Positions 34,371 through 44,110 of a stretch of DNA of 64,000 nt are shown one piece after another. This DNA comes from 62-47 sp044463945 (lineage in GTDB: Bacteria > Pseudomonadota > Alphaproteobacteria > Rhizobiales > Xanthobacteraceae): contig JBIQLW010000015.1 of the NCBI GenBank assembly GCA_044463945.1, positions 1 through 64,000 of the forward strand. The letters are read 5' to 3'. The notes beneath the pieces were generated by a model. That model made no database searches, was not told where the DNA came from, and saw only the letters and a program-made list of their open reading frames with translations. The position numbers and the translations under genes are program-made. How positions within the stretch are numbered: the stretch's first letter is position 1; the number at the start of each line of letters is the position of its first letter.

Positions 34371-35015
34371 CTACATCTTTCCGACTGAGCGATAATGGTC
34401 TTCGAGGCGAAGCATGAACCGGGCCACGGGCTCGGTCGCGGCGTCGGCGCGAAGCGCCGCGATGACACCGCGACGGTCGGCATCCGACTTGTCCTGATTG
34501 TATTTCAGCTTGCCCTCGATCCGGGTGATGTCGATGGTGAGGCCGATGATCGCGCGCAGCCGCGGCTCTGTCATGTTGGCCGGCATCTCCTCGAACTTCC
34601 ACCTGCCCCCGAGCGGGGTATCGTAAGTCGCGATCGTCTGCTTGAGGATATCGCGGATCGCCTCCGGGTCTTCGATCAATCTGACCTTGCCGTAACAATG
34701 GACCGACCCGTAATTCCAGGTTGGAAACGTGTTGTGGTTATCGTACCAGTTGACCGAGATGAAGGCGTGCGGTCCCTGGAAGATTACCAGCGCCTCGTCG
34801 CCCGCCGCAAAGTCATGCCATTGCGGGTTATTGCGCGCGATATGACTTATCAGGCGCCCTGCTCCATGCGCACCGCCCGGCTCGACCAGAAATGGCAGAT
34901 GCGTTGCCAGCAAGCCGTTCTCGCCCTTGGTGACAATGGTGGCGAAACTCCATTCCCGCATCAACTGCTGAAGGAAGGCGAGGTTGTCTTCGCGATAGGC
35001 CGGAGGCGTATACAT
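34371..35015 (-). CDS. FMN-binding PaiB-family protein
   Basis: 214 aa. Clear PaiB family features: SVNWY and PTWNYGSVHCYG, DTPLGGRWKFEEMP, and the N-terminal YTPPAYREDN. Members are FMN-binding split-barrel proteins described as transcriptional regulators. Starts 3 nt after the upstream hydrolase gene, forming a two-gene tail to the ABC operon. Whether it regulates or acts enzymatically is unknown. Confidence 0.86.
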   Translation of the reverse strand: MYTPPAYREDNLAFLQQLMREWSFATIVTKGENGLLATHLPFLVEPGGAHGAGRLISHIARNNPQWHDFAAGDEALVIFQGPHAFISVNWYDNHNTFPTWNYGSVHCYGKVRLIEDPEAIRDILKQTIATYDTPLGGRWKFEEMPANMTEPRLRAIIGLTIDITRIEGKLKYNQDKSDADRRGVIAALRADAATEPVARFMLRLEDHYRSVGKM

Positions 35016-35018
35016 CGC

Positions 35019-35984
35019 TCAATCCACCCGTGCACGCAGCCAGCCGCAGGTATCGGCAATGGCGCGACGACTTACCTCGGCAATCGACATCGCTTCAAGG
35101 AAGCTGTGAACCGTTCCGCGATAAACGTTGGCCGTGACATCGACCCCTGCGGCGCGTAGCGCCTCGGCCATTTCCATGTTCTCGTCGTAGAGGACATCGA
35201 ACTCGGTGATCGCCATGAATGCCGGCGGCAACCCTGCCAGCGGCGCCAGCAGCGGGCGCAGCAACGGGCTCTTCAGATCGTCCGGCGAGCGGATGTAGTT
35301 CATCAGGAACCACAGCATCATGTGCGTTGACAGGATGTAAGCGCCGCTGCCGAACTTGACCACCGAGGACTTGGTGAAGGACAGATCGAACGCGCCGTAA
35401 TTGAGGACGACGCCGGCCGGCAACGACTTTCCGGCATCGCGCCGGCGGATGCAGGTCGCGGCGGTGATGTTGCCGCCCGCGCTGTCGCCGCCCAGAATCA
35501 GTTTGTCCGGGGCAAAGCCGATCTCCGTCGCGTGCGCCAACAACCAATCGAAAACCTCGTCGATCTCCTCAACCGGCTGCGGAAACTTCGCTTCGGGGGC
35601 GCGGCTGTAATCGACACCGATGACGATCAGCCCGGCGCCGTCGGCATATTCGCGCATCAGGCGGTCGTGCGTGTTGATGCTGAACAGGGTCCAGCCGCCG
35701 CCTGGAAGATAGATGAAGGCCCCGTTGCCGGTCCGGTTCTGCGGCCGGTAGATGCGGATGCGCAGATCGCCGTGTGTCGTCGGCACCTTGCGATCCTCGG
35801 TCGAGGCCATCTGCGGCCCACCCTCGGCCCACTGACGGCGGGTCTGTTCGGCGACCTCGCGCGCCTGCGCCGGCGTCATCGACTCGCGCGGCGGGAACTT
35901 GGACGATGCCGCGATGCTGCGCCGGACGAACTCGGCGATATCCGGATCGAGCGAAGCAAGCGGATCGAACGTGGTTTGCAACAT
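35019..35984 (-). CDS. Alpha/beta hydrolase (HSL-type esterase)
   Basis: 321 aa. HSL family motifs: PGGGW oxyanion loop (HGGG variant with Pro for His), nucleophile GDSAGGN, acid in EFDVLYDE and catalytic His in GTVHSFLE. No signal peptide, so cytosolic. It would cleave ester or amide substrates imported by the adjacent ABC transporter, starting 29 nt after that operon's ATPase. Natural substrate unknown. Confidence 0.86.
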   Translation of the reverse strand: MLQTTFDPLASLDPDIAEFVRRSIAASSKFPPRESMTPAQAREVAEQTRRQWAEGGPQMASTEDRKVPTTHGDLRIRIYRPQNRTGNGAFIYLPGGGWTLFSINTHDRLMREYADGAGLIVIGVDYSRAPEAKFPQPVEEIDEVFDWLLAHATEIGFAPDKLILGGDSAGGNITAATCIRRRDAGKSLPAGVVLNYGAFDLSFTKSSVVKFGSGAYILSTHMMLWFLMNYIRSPDDLKSPLLRPLLAPLAGLPPAFMAITEFDVLYDENMEMAEALRAAGVDVTANVYRGTVHSFLEAMSIAEVSRRAIADTCGWLRARVD

Positions 35985-36013
35985 GGTCAGGACCTTTCCG
36001 GTTTCTTAAGGGT

Positions 36014-37639
36014 TCATGCGAGCGCGTGCCGCGTCGCGAAGAAGTTTCGGCCGGGCACGGCCTCCAGCAATTGGCGCGTGTAGTCGGCTTGCGGATGGGC
36101 AAACAATGCGGCGGTCGCGTTCTCCTCGACGATGCGGCCGCGCTGCATGACGATGATCCGATCGGCAATTTCATGGGCGACACGCAGGTCGTGAGTGATG
36201 AACAACATCGAAAGACCGAACTCCGCCTTGAGTTCTGCGAGCAGCGCGAGAATCTGCGCCTGCACTGAAACGTCGAGGGCCGATACCGCCTCATCCGCGA
36301 TCAGCAATTCCGGATCGAGCGCGAGCGCCCGGGCAATGCAGATGCGTTGCCGTTGGCCGCCGGAAAATTCGTGCGGGAAGCGGTCGATGGCGCTGGCCCC
36401 AAGCCCGACGCGATCGAGCCAGCGTCGGGCGATAGCAAGTCCCTGCACGCGCGTGGCGCCAAATGAGGTCGGCCCACGCAGAATGCTCTCGCCGACCTTG
36501 AGGCGCGGATCGAGCGAGGCATACGGATCCTGAAATACGATCTGGGCACGCCGCCGGAACTGGCGCAACGGTTCGTGCCTCATATGACGTACGTCCTCGC
36601 CCTTGAACAGCACGGCGCCGCCGTCCGGCTCGATCAGGCGCAAAATCATCCGCGCCAGCGTCGATTTGCCGGAGCCGCTTTCGCCGACCACCGCCAGCGT
36701 ATCACCCTTGTCGAGGGTGAAGCCGACGCCGTCGGCGGCAACGACGCGTCGATCCTGTCCGAACAGGCTCTGCCGCGTTACGAACGTCTTGGCGAGATCG
36801 CGCACCTCAAGCAACGGAGCCTTGTTGCCGTCTGCGTCCCTGATGGAGCCGCGGCCCGGCACGGCGTCCAGCAGCATCCGCGTATAGTCCTCGCGCGGCG
36901 CATTGAGAACGTCGGCCGCCGGTCCCTGTTCGACGACACGCCCCTCCCGCAGGACGACGACGCGGTCGGCGATGTCCGCCACCACGCCGATGTCATGGGT
37001 GATGAACAGCACGCCCATGCCGCGTTGGCGTTGCAGGTCCTTCAAAAGATCGAGGATCTGCCGCTGCGTGGTGACGTCGAGCGCCGTGGTCGGCTCGTCG
37101 GCGATCAGCAGCGACGGATTGTTGGCCAGCGCCATGGCGATCATCACCCGCTGCCGCTGTCCGCCGGACAGTTGAAACGGATAGGCGCGCGAAATTGAAT
37201 CCGGATCGGGCAGTCGGACCTGTCCGAACAGCGTGGCCACGCGCGCGGCGCATTGCTTCTGGGTCGTCGAAGGATCATGCGTGACGATGGCTTCCGCAAC
37301 CTGCTCGCCGACCCGCATCACCGGGTTGAGCGCGGTCAGCGGCTCCTGAAAGATCATCGAAATCGCGCCGCCGCGCAGCGCCCGCCGCTGCGCATCGCTT
37401 ACGCCGAGCAGATCATCGCCGCGGAAAACGACCGCGCCTGCGGCGACCCTTACCTTTGGCGGCAGCAGGCCAAGGATGGCATGCGCCGTCATGGATTTTC
37501 CGGAACCGCTTTCCCCGACCAGACAGACGATCTCGTTGGCGGCGATATCGAAGGAGACGCCATCGACGGCCCGTGCCCGGTCGCTCCCCGACGGCAGGTC
37601 CAGCGACAGACCGCGGATGGAAAGCAGCGCGCCGGTCAT
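36014..37639 (-). CDS. Peptide-type ABC transporter, fused double ATPase (DppD-DppF)
   Basis: 541 aa with two complete ABC cassettes: first Walker A GESGSGKS (42-49) with signature LSGGQRQR, second Walker A GESGSGKS about residue 315 with signature FSGGQRQR; each has Walker B and an H-loop (FITHDIG, FITHDLR). The first cassette is DppD-like, the second DppF-like. Drives a peptide/opine/nickel-type importer. Its ATG overlaps the permease stop by 4 nt. Confidence 0.9.
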   Translation of the reverse strand: MTGALLSIRGLSLDLPSGSDRARAVDGVSFDIAANEIVCLVGESGSGKSMTAHAILGLLPPKVRVAAGAVVFRGDDLLGVSDAQRRALRGGAISMIFQEPLTALNPVMRVGEQVAEAIVTHDPSTTQKQCAARVATLFGQVRLPDPDSISRAYPFQLSGGQRQRVMIAMALANNPSLLIADEPTTALDVTTQRQILDLLKDLQRQRGMGVLFITHDIGVVADIADRVVVLREGRVVEQGPAADVLNAPREDYTRMLLDAVPGRGSIRDADGNKAPLLEVRDLAKTFVTRQSLFGQDRRVVAADGVGFTLDKGDTLAVVGESGSGKSTLARMILRLIEPDGGAVLFKGEDVRHMRHEPLRQFRRRAQIVFQDPYASLDPRLKVGESILRGPTSFGATRVQGLAIARRWLDRVGLGASAIDRFPHEFSGGQRQRICIARALALDPELLIADEAVSALDVSVQAQILALLAELKAEFGLSMLFITHDLRVAHEIADRIIVMQRGRIVEENATAALFAHPQADYTRQLLEAVPGRNFFATRHALA

Positions 37640-38466
37640 GCCCGTGAGATCCGTGGATTGAGAGCGTCATTGAGCGCTTCACCGACAAGGTTGATCGCGA
37701 TCACCGTCAACAGAATCGCGACGCCGGGAAACACACTCATCCACCAAGCTTGACGGATCACGGTACGGCCCGAGCCGATCATGAAGCCCCACGACATGAA
37801 GTTCGGATCGCCAAGACCGAGGAACGACAGCGCCGCCTCGATCAGGATCGCCGACGCAACGGTAAGCGACCCCGCGACGATGATCGGCGATACTGCGTTG
37901 GGCAGCACGTGACGCAAAACGATGGAGGCGGTCGATTGGCCCTGACAACGCGCCGCCTGCACGAACTCGCGCGTCGAGACGCTCATCACCTGCGCCCGCG
38001 TCAGCCGCGCCAACGGCGGCCAGCTTACGATGCCGATGGCGAGAATGATGGTGCCGATCGACGGTGTCAGGATCGCTACCAGCAGGATCGCCAGCACGAA
38101 GTTCGGAATGGTCTGGAAAATCTCGGTGAAACGCACGATCAGCGTGTCGATCCATCCGCCAAAATAGCCGGCGATGCAGCCCAGCGTCACGCCGATCAAC
38201 AGCGCCGCCAGCGTCGAGGCGATGCCGATCAGGAGCGAGACGCGCGCCCCGTGCATGACGCCGGAGGCGATGTCACGCCCGAGCGTATCCGCACCGAGCA
38301 ACATTCCTGATTCTCCGGGGCGGGCGAACGGCGTGCCGGTCATTTCCCACGGCGACGCCGGATACACCACCGGCGCAAGCACGGCCATCAGGATCACAAG
38401 GCCCAGCAGGATCATGCCGATCCATCCGGTCGGCCTGCCGAAGAATGCCTTGAGGATGTCGCGCAT
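37636..38466 (-). CDS. Peptide-type ABC permease (DppC-like)
   Basis: 276 aa, about six membrane segments. N-terminal OppC-N type region, LLGADTLGRDIASGVMHGARVSLLIG motif, and the EAA loop (REFVQAARCQGQSTASIVLRHVLPN). Overlaps the ATPase gene and follows dppB by 10 nt. Confidence 0.9.
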   Translation of the reverse strand: MRDILKAFFGRPTGWIGMILLGLVILMAVLAPVVYPASPWEMTGTPFARPGESGMLLGADTLGRDIASGVMHGARVSLLIGIASTLAALLIGVTLGCIAGYFGGWIDTLIVRFTEIFQTIPNFVLAILLVAILTPSIGTIILAIGIVSWPPLARLTRAQVMSVSTREFVQAARCQGQSTASIVLRHVLPNAVSPIIVAGSLTVASAILIEAALSFLGLGDPNFMSWGFMIGSGRTVIRQAWWMSVFPGVAILLTVIAINLVGEALNDALNPRISRA

Positions 38467-38476
38467 CGTGGCCTCC

Positions 38477-39454
38477 TCAGCGCGCCGCGATGCGCGGATC
38501 GATCAGTCCGCAAACCACGTCGGTCAGAAAATTGACCACAATCACCAGCACCGACATCACAAGAAACAAACCGAGCAGGATCGGATAGTCGCGCTGCGTC
38601 ACCGCCTCGAAGGTGAGCCGCCCAAGGCCCGGCCAGGAGAATACGGTTTCGACCACCACCGCGCCGCCGATCATCGCACCGGCTTGCAGGCCCGCGAATG
38701 TCACGACCGGGATCGCGGCGTTGCGCAGCATATGCTTGCGCAGAATGCGCCCCTCGGTCAGCCCCTTGGCGCGCGCCGTCTTGACATGATCCTCATGGGA
38801 CACCTCGATGATCGAGGCGCGCATCAGGCGGGCATAAACCGCCATGTAGATGGCGGCGAGCGAAACCACCGGCAGCACCAGATGGCGCGCGACATCAAGG
38901 ATGTATTCCCACGTCGAAAACGTGGCGGCGCGGATCGAGGCATAGCCGAACGCCGGCAGCCATTCGAGCTGGATGGAAAACACCAGCGCCAGCATCAAGC
39001 CGAGCCAGAACACCGGCGTCGCATACAGCAGCAATGCCGCGAGCGATATCAACGTATCGGACCAGCGTCCATTGCGCACGCCCGCAATCGCGCCGAATGC
39101 AATTCCGCCGAGAACCGAGACGACAAGCGCCGACAAAGTGAGCAACAGCGTCGGTCCCAGCCGCTCCATGATCAGGCTCGATACCTCGCGGCGTTGCCGG
39201 AACGAATACCCCAGGTCGAAATGCATGACCTTGTTCAGATACGTTCCGAGTTGAACGACATACGGCTTGTCGAGGCCGTATTCCGCCCGTACCTGAACGA
39301 GAAACTTTTCGTCGGTCGCGCCGGACTGCCCCGCCATGACGGCCGCCGGATCACCCGGCGCCGCATGAACCAGCATGAAATTGACCGTCGCGATCACGAG
39401 AATGGTCAGGATGAGTTCGATCACCCTCACCAGGACTCTGCGGAACGCCGCCAC
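38477..39454 (-). CDS. Peptide-type ABC permease (DppB-like)
   Basis: 325 aa, six membrane segments. Typical DppB start (VRVIELILTILVIATVNFMLVHAAPGDP) and the EAA loop DHVKTARAKGLTEGRILRKHMLRNA. Starts 3 nt after the binding-protein stop. Confidence 0.9.
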   Translation of the reverse strand: MAAFRRVLVRVIELILTILVIATVNFMLVHAAPGDPAAVMAGQSGATDEKFLVQVRAEYGLDKPYVVQLGTYLNKVMHFDLGYSFRQRREVSSLIMERLGPTLLLTLSALVVSVLGGIAFGAIAGVRNGRWSDTLISLAALLLYATPVFWLGLMLALVFSIQLEWLPAFGYASIRAATFSTWEYILDVARHLVLPVVSLAAIYMAVYARLMRASIIEVSHEDHVKTARAKGLTEGRILRKHMLRNAAIPVVTFAGLQAGAMIGGAVVVETVFSWPGLGRLTFEAVTQRDYPILLGLFLVMSVLVIVVNFLTDVVCGLIDPRIAAR

Positions 39455-39457
39455 GCG

Positions 39458-41047
39458 TCAGCCTTCGAAGCGCGCCGTGGAAAAGTTCCCGTTGACGCCG
39501 ATGCTGGTGGTGATGAGATCCTTGAGGCGCTTGTCGTAGATGGTCGGATACAATTGCTCCGTCATCCACAGCACCGGAACATCCTCGACGAGGATCTTCT
39601 GCACCTTGGAATAGAGTTCCTGGCGTTTCTCTCGTGTGGTCTGGATCGCGGCGTCCGCGAACAGTTGATCCACTTCCGGATTGGAGTAGCCGCAGGTGTT
39701 GGTGAACATCACGCCCTTGCGGATATTCGACGAGACATAGGTGCGCGCCACGCCCAGCGCCGGATCGCCGAATTGGTAGAGCATATTGGTGGTGATATCG
39801 AACTCCCAGTTGCTGACCGCCTTGGCCCAGCCGCCGACATCGTTGCTCTCCAGCGTCACCTTGATGCCGGCGGGTGCCATCGCCTGGCGGAAGTACTCCG
39901 CAGCGCGGACCCAACTCTCGCCGTAAGGCGCAACCGCGAATTTGAGGTTGGCGCGGGTGCCGCCGGCATCCGGCTTCAGGCCCATCTCGTCCAGCAGCGC
40001 GATCGCTTTCTTGACGTTGAAATCGTATTGCTTGACGTCCTTCTCATAGAACGAAGTGGTGGACGCAATCGGTCCGGTCGCGATCTTGGCGAGGCCGAAC
40101 ATAATGCGGTCACGAATGAAGGCGCGATCGATCAGGTGCATCATGGCCTGACGGAATCGCTTGTCGTTCATCGGCGCGCGGCGGCAGTTCGGCTCGAACC
40201 ACAGCACCGGCGAGAAGAACTCGTAACCTTTGGTCGTCATTTCCAGATGCGGCAGCGCGGCGATACGCTTGACGTCGAAGCTCTCGAGATCCGTCCATTG
40301 CGCAAGTTGGACCTCGCCGCTCTCCATCGCGACGGCGCGCGAGGCGGCATCCGGAATCACGCGATAGTAAATCTCGGTCAGGTGCGGCTCGCCCTTGCGG
40401 TAGTAGTCCTTGAACGCCTCAAGATGGATGTGCGAGCCGCGCACCCATTCCTTGAATTTGAACGGGCCAGTACCGATCGGATGGTCGTTGTGCTTGGAAT
40501 TGCGATAGTCCTCGCCTTCATAAAGATGTTTCGGCAGGATCGGCGCGGAGGACGCCTCGAACGCCAGCAGGAACGGGCCAAACGGCTGCTTCAGCTTGAA
40601 CACCACGGTATAGTCGTCGGGCGCGGTGATGCTTTCACAGCGGTCGAAGTTGGCGCGCGCGCGTGGATGAACCTCCTTGAGCAGCTTGGTACAGGTGAAG
40701 ATCACATCCGCCGACGTGAACGGCTTGCCGTCATGCCACTTGGCGTTCTTGACCAGCTTGAACGTGTAGGTCAGCCCGTCGGGCGCGACCTCCCAGCTCT
40801 CGGCGAGTTGCGGCAGCGGCTTGAGTTCGAAATCGTAGGACAGCAGGCTTTCGTAGATCTTGCCGCCCACCACGCCGGTCGGCGTCTGCTGATTGAGCGC
40901 CAGATTCAACACAGGTGGCTCGGGTTGAATGATCGCGGTCAGGCCGCCGCTCGCGGTCTTGCCGATGACCGCCGTCGGAAACATCATGCCCGCGGTCGAC
41001 ATCGCACCGGAGGCGAGCATCATCAGATTGAATTCGCGACGATCCAT
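39458..41047 (-). CDS. Peptide-type ABC substrate-binding protein (Tat-like signal)
   Basis: 529 aa (SBP_bac_5 family). The start at 41047 has GGGGG 7 nt upstream; the upstream in-frame extension lacks one. N terminus MDRREFNLMML carries an RR-x-F twin-arginine-like motif, followed by a hydrophobic region to about residue 30. First gene of the transporter operon. Ligand unknown: peptides, opines or other small charged compounds are all possible for this family. Confidence 0.88.
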   Translation of the reverse strand: MDRREFNLMMLASGAMSTAGMMFPTAVIGKTASGGLTAIIQPEPPVLNLALNQQTPTGVVGGKIYESLLSYDFELKPLPQLAESWEVAPDGLTYTFKLVKNAKWHDGKPFTSADVIFTCTKLLKEVHPRARANFDRCESITAPDDYTVVFKLKQPFGPFLLAFEASSAPILPKHLYEGEDYRNSKHNDHPIGTGPFKFKEWVRGSHIHLEAFKDYYRKGEPHLTEIYYRVIPDAASRAVAMESGEVQLAQWTDLESFDVKRIAALPHLEMTTKGYEFFSPVLWFEPNCRRAPMNDKRFRQAMMHLIDRAFIRDRIMFGLAKIATGPIASTTSFYEKDVKQYDFNVKKAIALLDEMGLKPDAGGTRANLKFAVAPYGESWVRAAEYFRQAMAPAGIKVTLESNDVGGWAKAVSNWEFDITTNMLYQFGDPALGVARTYVSSNIRKGVMFTNTCGYSNPEVDQLFADAAIQTTREKRQELYSKVQKILVEDVPVLWMTEQLYPTIYDKRLKDLITTSIGVNGNFSTARFEG

Positions 41048-41132
41048 CAGATTCCCCCTGTATATTTCCGGTCCTGTTGCCGGTTGCTGACGAGTGAGGT
41101 TAGCGAGAGAAGGCCAAGGCACGCTGCCGTTT

Positions 41133-41159
41133 GGGCCATCTTCTATTCAATTCGGGCCA
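41133..41159. promoter_or_regulatory. GGGCCA direct repeat, 21 bp apart, upstream of binding protein
   Basis: GGGCCA occurs at 41133-41138 and 41154-41159, in the 124-bp gap before the ABC operon. The 21-bp spacing is that used by AraC-type regulators; an AraC gene lies at 33462. Chance is possible for a GC-rich 6-mer. Confidence 0.3.
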
Positions 41160-41171
41160 ATCGCGCGGCGA

Positions 41172-42455
41172 TCAGCGTTCGTCCATCAGCGATTCCTCAA
41201 GCAGATCAAGCCCCTCGCGGACGATGGCATCGCTCGCCGTCAGCGGCACCAGTATCCGGATGGTGTTGGCGTAGACGCCGCAGGACAGCAGAACGAGTCC
41301 CTTGGCGCAGGCGCGTGCAACCACCCTCCTGGTGGCTTCGGCATCGGGCTCGTGAGAGCCGCGCTCCCTGACGATATCGAAGGCGATCATCGCACCCGGC
41401 CCTCGCACCTCGGCGATCGGCAGAAGATCATTGCGGCGCTGCATCATCAGCAACCGCTCGCGGATCGTCGCCCCCATCGCCACCGCACGCGCGACCAGAT
41501 TTTCCTCCTCGAACACATCAAGCACCGCGAGCGCCGCCGCGCAGGCCAGCGGGTTGCCCGCATAGGTCCCGCCGAGCCCGCCGGGCGCCGCCGCATCCAT
41601 GATGTCGGCCCGGCCGATCACGCCTGACAGCGGAAATCCGCCGGCGAGACTTTTGGCGACGCAGATCAGATCCGGCGCAACGTCGTAGTGCTCCATCGCA
41701 AACATCTTGCCGGTGCGGCCGAACCCGGTTTGCACTTCGTCGGCAACTAGAACGATGCCATGCTGATCGCATATCTGCCGCAGCGCCCGCATCAACTCGG
41801 CGGGGGCCTGATGGAAGCCGCCCTCGCCCTGCACCGGCTCCAGGATGATCGCCGCGACGCGCGATGGATCCATATCGGCCTTGAACAGAAACTGTAGATA
41901 CTTCAGCGCGTCTTCAACGCTCACCCCGTTCTGCACGGTCGGGAACGGCACGTGCCAGACGTCCGGCATCGGGGAGCCAAAGTCCTTCTTGTAGGGAACG
42001 ACCTTGCCGGTCAGGCTCATCGCCATGATGGTGCGGCCATGGAACCCGCCGGTGAACGCAATAACCCCGCTGCGGCCGGTCGCGGCGCGGGCAATCTTGA
42101 TGGCATTCTCAGTTGCTTCCGCGCCGGTCGAGAAAAACGCCGATTTCGCCGGCGCCGGAATCGGCGCCAGCGCATTCAGGCGCTCAGCCAGTTCGATATA
42201 GGGTTCATAGAGCAACACCTGAAAACAGGTATGGGTGAATTTCTCCATCTGCGCCCGGACCGCGGCCATGACGCGCGGGTGGCAGTGCCCGGTATTCAAG
42301 ACCGCGATGCCGCCGGCGAAATCGACGTAACGCTTGCCTTCGACGTCCCAGACTTCGGCATTGTCGGCGCGCGCCGCGACAATTTGCGTCGAATGCCCGA
42401 TCCCCCTGACGACGGCAGCCTCGCGGCGGGCATAGAGTTCGGCATTTGTTGTCAT
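41172..42455 (-). CDS. gabT: 4-aminobutyrate-type aminotransferase (class III)
   Basis: 427 aa. The start MTTNAELYARREAAVVRGIG matches the GabT N terminus; PLP lysine in CVAKSLAGGFPLS, EVQTGFGRTG and GGTYAGNPLA follow in order. GabT moves the amino group of 4-aminobutyrate to 2-oxoglutarate, giving succinate semialdehyde. An earlier in-frame ATG at 42485 would overlap the ATPase stop as ATGA, but adds ten residues outside the family. Last gene of the second ABC operon; related omega-aminotransferases remain possible. Confidence 0.86.
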   Translation of the reverse strand: MTTNAELYARREAAVVRGIGHSTQIVAARADNAEVWDVEGKRYVDFAGGIAVLNTGHCHPRVMAAVRAQMEKFTHTCFQVLLYEPYIELAERLNALAPIPAPAKSAFFSTGAEATENAIKIARAATGRSGVIAFTGGFHGRTIMAMSLTGKVVPYKKDFGSPMPDVWHVPFPTVQNGVSVEDALKYLQFLFKADMDPSRVAAIILEPVQGEGGFHQAPAELMRALRQICDQHGIVLVADEVQTGFGRTGKMFAMEHYDVAPDLICVAKSLAGGFPLSGVIGRADIMDAAAPGGLGGTYAGNPLACAAALAVLDVFEEENLVARAVAMGATIRERLLMMQRRNDLLPIAEVRGPGAMIAFDIVRERGSHEPDAEATRRVVARACAKGLVLLSCGVYANTIRILVPLTASDAIVREGLDLLEESLMDER

Positions 42456-42481
42456 GGTTGGCCTCGAACGTTGGATCGGCA

Positions 42482-44110
42482 TCATGCCGGTTCTGTAGCG
42501 AGCAGGTTTTGCTGCCCGGGGATCGCCGCGAGTAGCTCGCGTGTGTAGGCTTCGCGAGGACTCTTGAAGATGTCCGAGGTTGAACCCATTTCGACGATCC
42601 GTCCACGGTGCATCACCGCAACGCGGTCGCAAATGTTGGATGCGACGCGCAGATCATGCGTGATGAAGACCATCGCGAAGCCGAGCTTGCGGCGCAATTG
42701 CTCGAACAGCTCTAACACCTGCGCCTGTACGGACACATCGAGCGCCGAGACGGCTTCATCGGCGACGATCACCGCCGGCTCCATCGCCAGTGCGCGCGCG
42801 ATGCAGATCCGCTGGCGCTGGCCGCCTGAAAACTCGTGCGGAAAACGTTGCAGCGCATCCGCCTTGAGGCCGACGAGTTGCATCAGATCCGCGGCGCGCG
42901 CGATGGCAGCCTGACGGGTAACGCCATGCTGGATCGGTCCTTCGATCAGCGAGGCGCCGATGCGCTGACGTGGATTCAGCGATTTGTAGGGATCCTGAAA
43001 CACCATCTGGATATGACACCGCAGGCTCCTGAGTTCAGCGCCCTTCTGCCTGGCGATGTCACGTCCCCTGAACAGCATTGCGCCGGCCTGCGGCGTCTCG
43101 AACCTCACGAGGCACTTCGCAAGGCTGGTCTTGCCGGAGCCGGATTCGCCCACAATGCCCAGCGTTTCTCCCGCGGCGAGTTTGAACGAGACGTCGTCCA
43201 GCGCCACGGTTTCCCGCCCCCTCTTGAAGAAGCCGCCGCTTTGATAGACCAATCGCAAATTCCGCGCTTCCAAAACAAGCGCAGTTTCGGCAGGCGCGGG
43301 CCGGAAGCGGAAACGTGGCACAGCATCGATCAGGGCCTTGGTATAAGGATGCTGCGGCGCGCCCAGCACGGCGGCCGGCGCGCCCTGCTCCACGATACGG
43401 CCCTGCCGCATGACAGCGACATGATCCGCGACATCGGTCACCACACCGAAATCATGGGTAATGAGCAGCACGCCACTGTCGTGCTTGGTCAGAAGCTCGC
43501 GAAACAACCGCAGGATCTGCGCTTGCGTCGTGACGTCCAGCGCAGTGGTCGGTTCGTCGGCAATGATCAGCGCCGGCTCCAGCGCCAGCGCCATGGCAAT
43601 CATGATCCGCTGCCGCTGGCCGCCGGACAACTGATGCGGATAGACCCGGCGCAGCGCCGCCGGCTCAGGCAATTGAACGTCGGCCATCAGTTCGAGGACT
43701 CTCGCCTCGGCCTGCGTGGCCGTCAGATCGGGACGATGCAAATGAAGCACCTCGGCGATTTGATCGCCGACCCGCATCACCGGGTTGAGCGCCGTCAACG
43801 GCTCCTGAAACACCATCGCCATGCGGTTGCCGCGCAAGGCGCACAGCCGCTCGGGGGTTACCGCAAGAACGTCTTCCCCTTCAAGAAGGATGCGCCCGCC
43901 GGTCACCCGCAGCACGCCCTTAGGCAACAGGCTCATCACCGCCGACGCCGTTACCGACTTGCCTGAACCGGACTCTCCGACGAGGCAGACCACCTGCCGG
44001 CGATGCACCTCTATCGAAACATCATCGACGGCTTTGGCGCGATCGAGGCCGCGCGGCAGTTCGACCGATAGACCTTCGATCTGCAAGATCGGTTGCGCAA
44101 CGGCGCTCAT
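42482..44110 (-). CDS. Peptide-type ABC transporter, fused double ATPase (second copy)
   Basis: 542 aa from ATG 44110. Two ABC cassettes in the same order as the gene at 36014: Walker A GESGSGKS in the first and GESGSGKT in the second, with LSGGQRQR and FSGGQRQR signatures. Clearly a paralogue of that protein. Its ATG overlaps the permease stop by 4 nt, and gabT follows 26 bp later. Confidence 0.9.
   Translation of the reverse strand: MSAVAQPILQIEGLSVELPRGLDRAKAVDDVSIEVHRRQVVCLVGESGSGKSVTASAVMSLLPKGVLRVTGGRILLEGEDVLAVTPERLCALRGNRMAMVFQEPLTALNPVMRVGDQIAEVLHLHRPDLTATQAEARVLELMADVQLPEPAALRRVYPHQLSGGQRQRIMIAMALALEPALIIADEPTTALDVTTQAQILRLFRELLTKHDSGVLLITHDFGVVTDVADHVAVMRQGRIVEQGAPAAVLGAPQHPYTKALIDAVPRFRFRPAPAETALVLEARNLRLVYQSGGFFKRGRETVALDDVSFKLAAGETLGIVGESGSGKTSLAKCLVRFETPQAGAMLFRGRDIARQKGAELRSLRCHIQMVFQDPYKSLNPRQRIGASLIEGPIQHGVTRQAAIARAADLMQLVGLKADALQRFPHEFSGGQRQRICIARALAMEPAVIVADEAVSALDVSVQAQVLELFEQLRRKLGFAMVFITHDLRVASNICDRVAVMHRGRIVEMGSTSDIFKSPREAYTRELLAAIPGQQNLLATEPA

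Noticed and set aside
38174..41371. A 1065-codon open frame on the plus strand across the ABC permease and binding-protein genes
   Set aside because: It is antisense to three clear family members and has the Arg/His/Gln-rich composition of GC-rich shadow frames.
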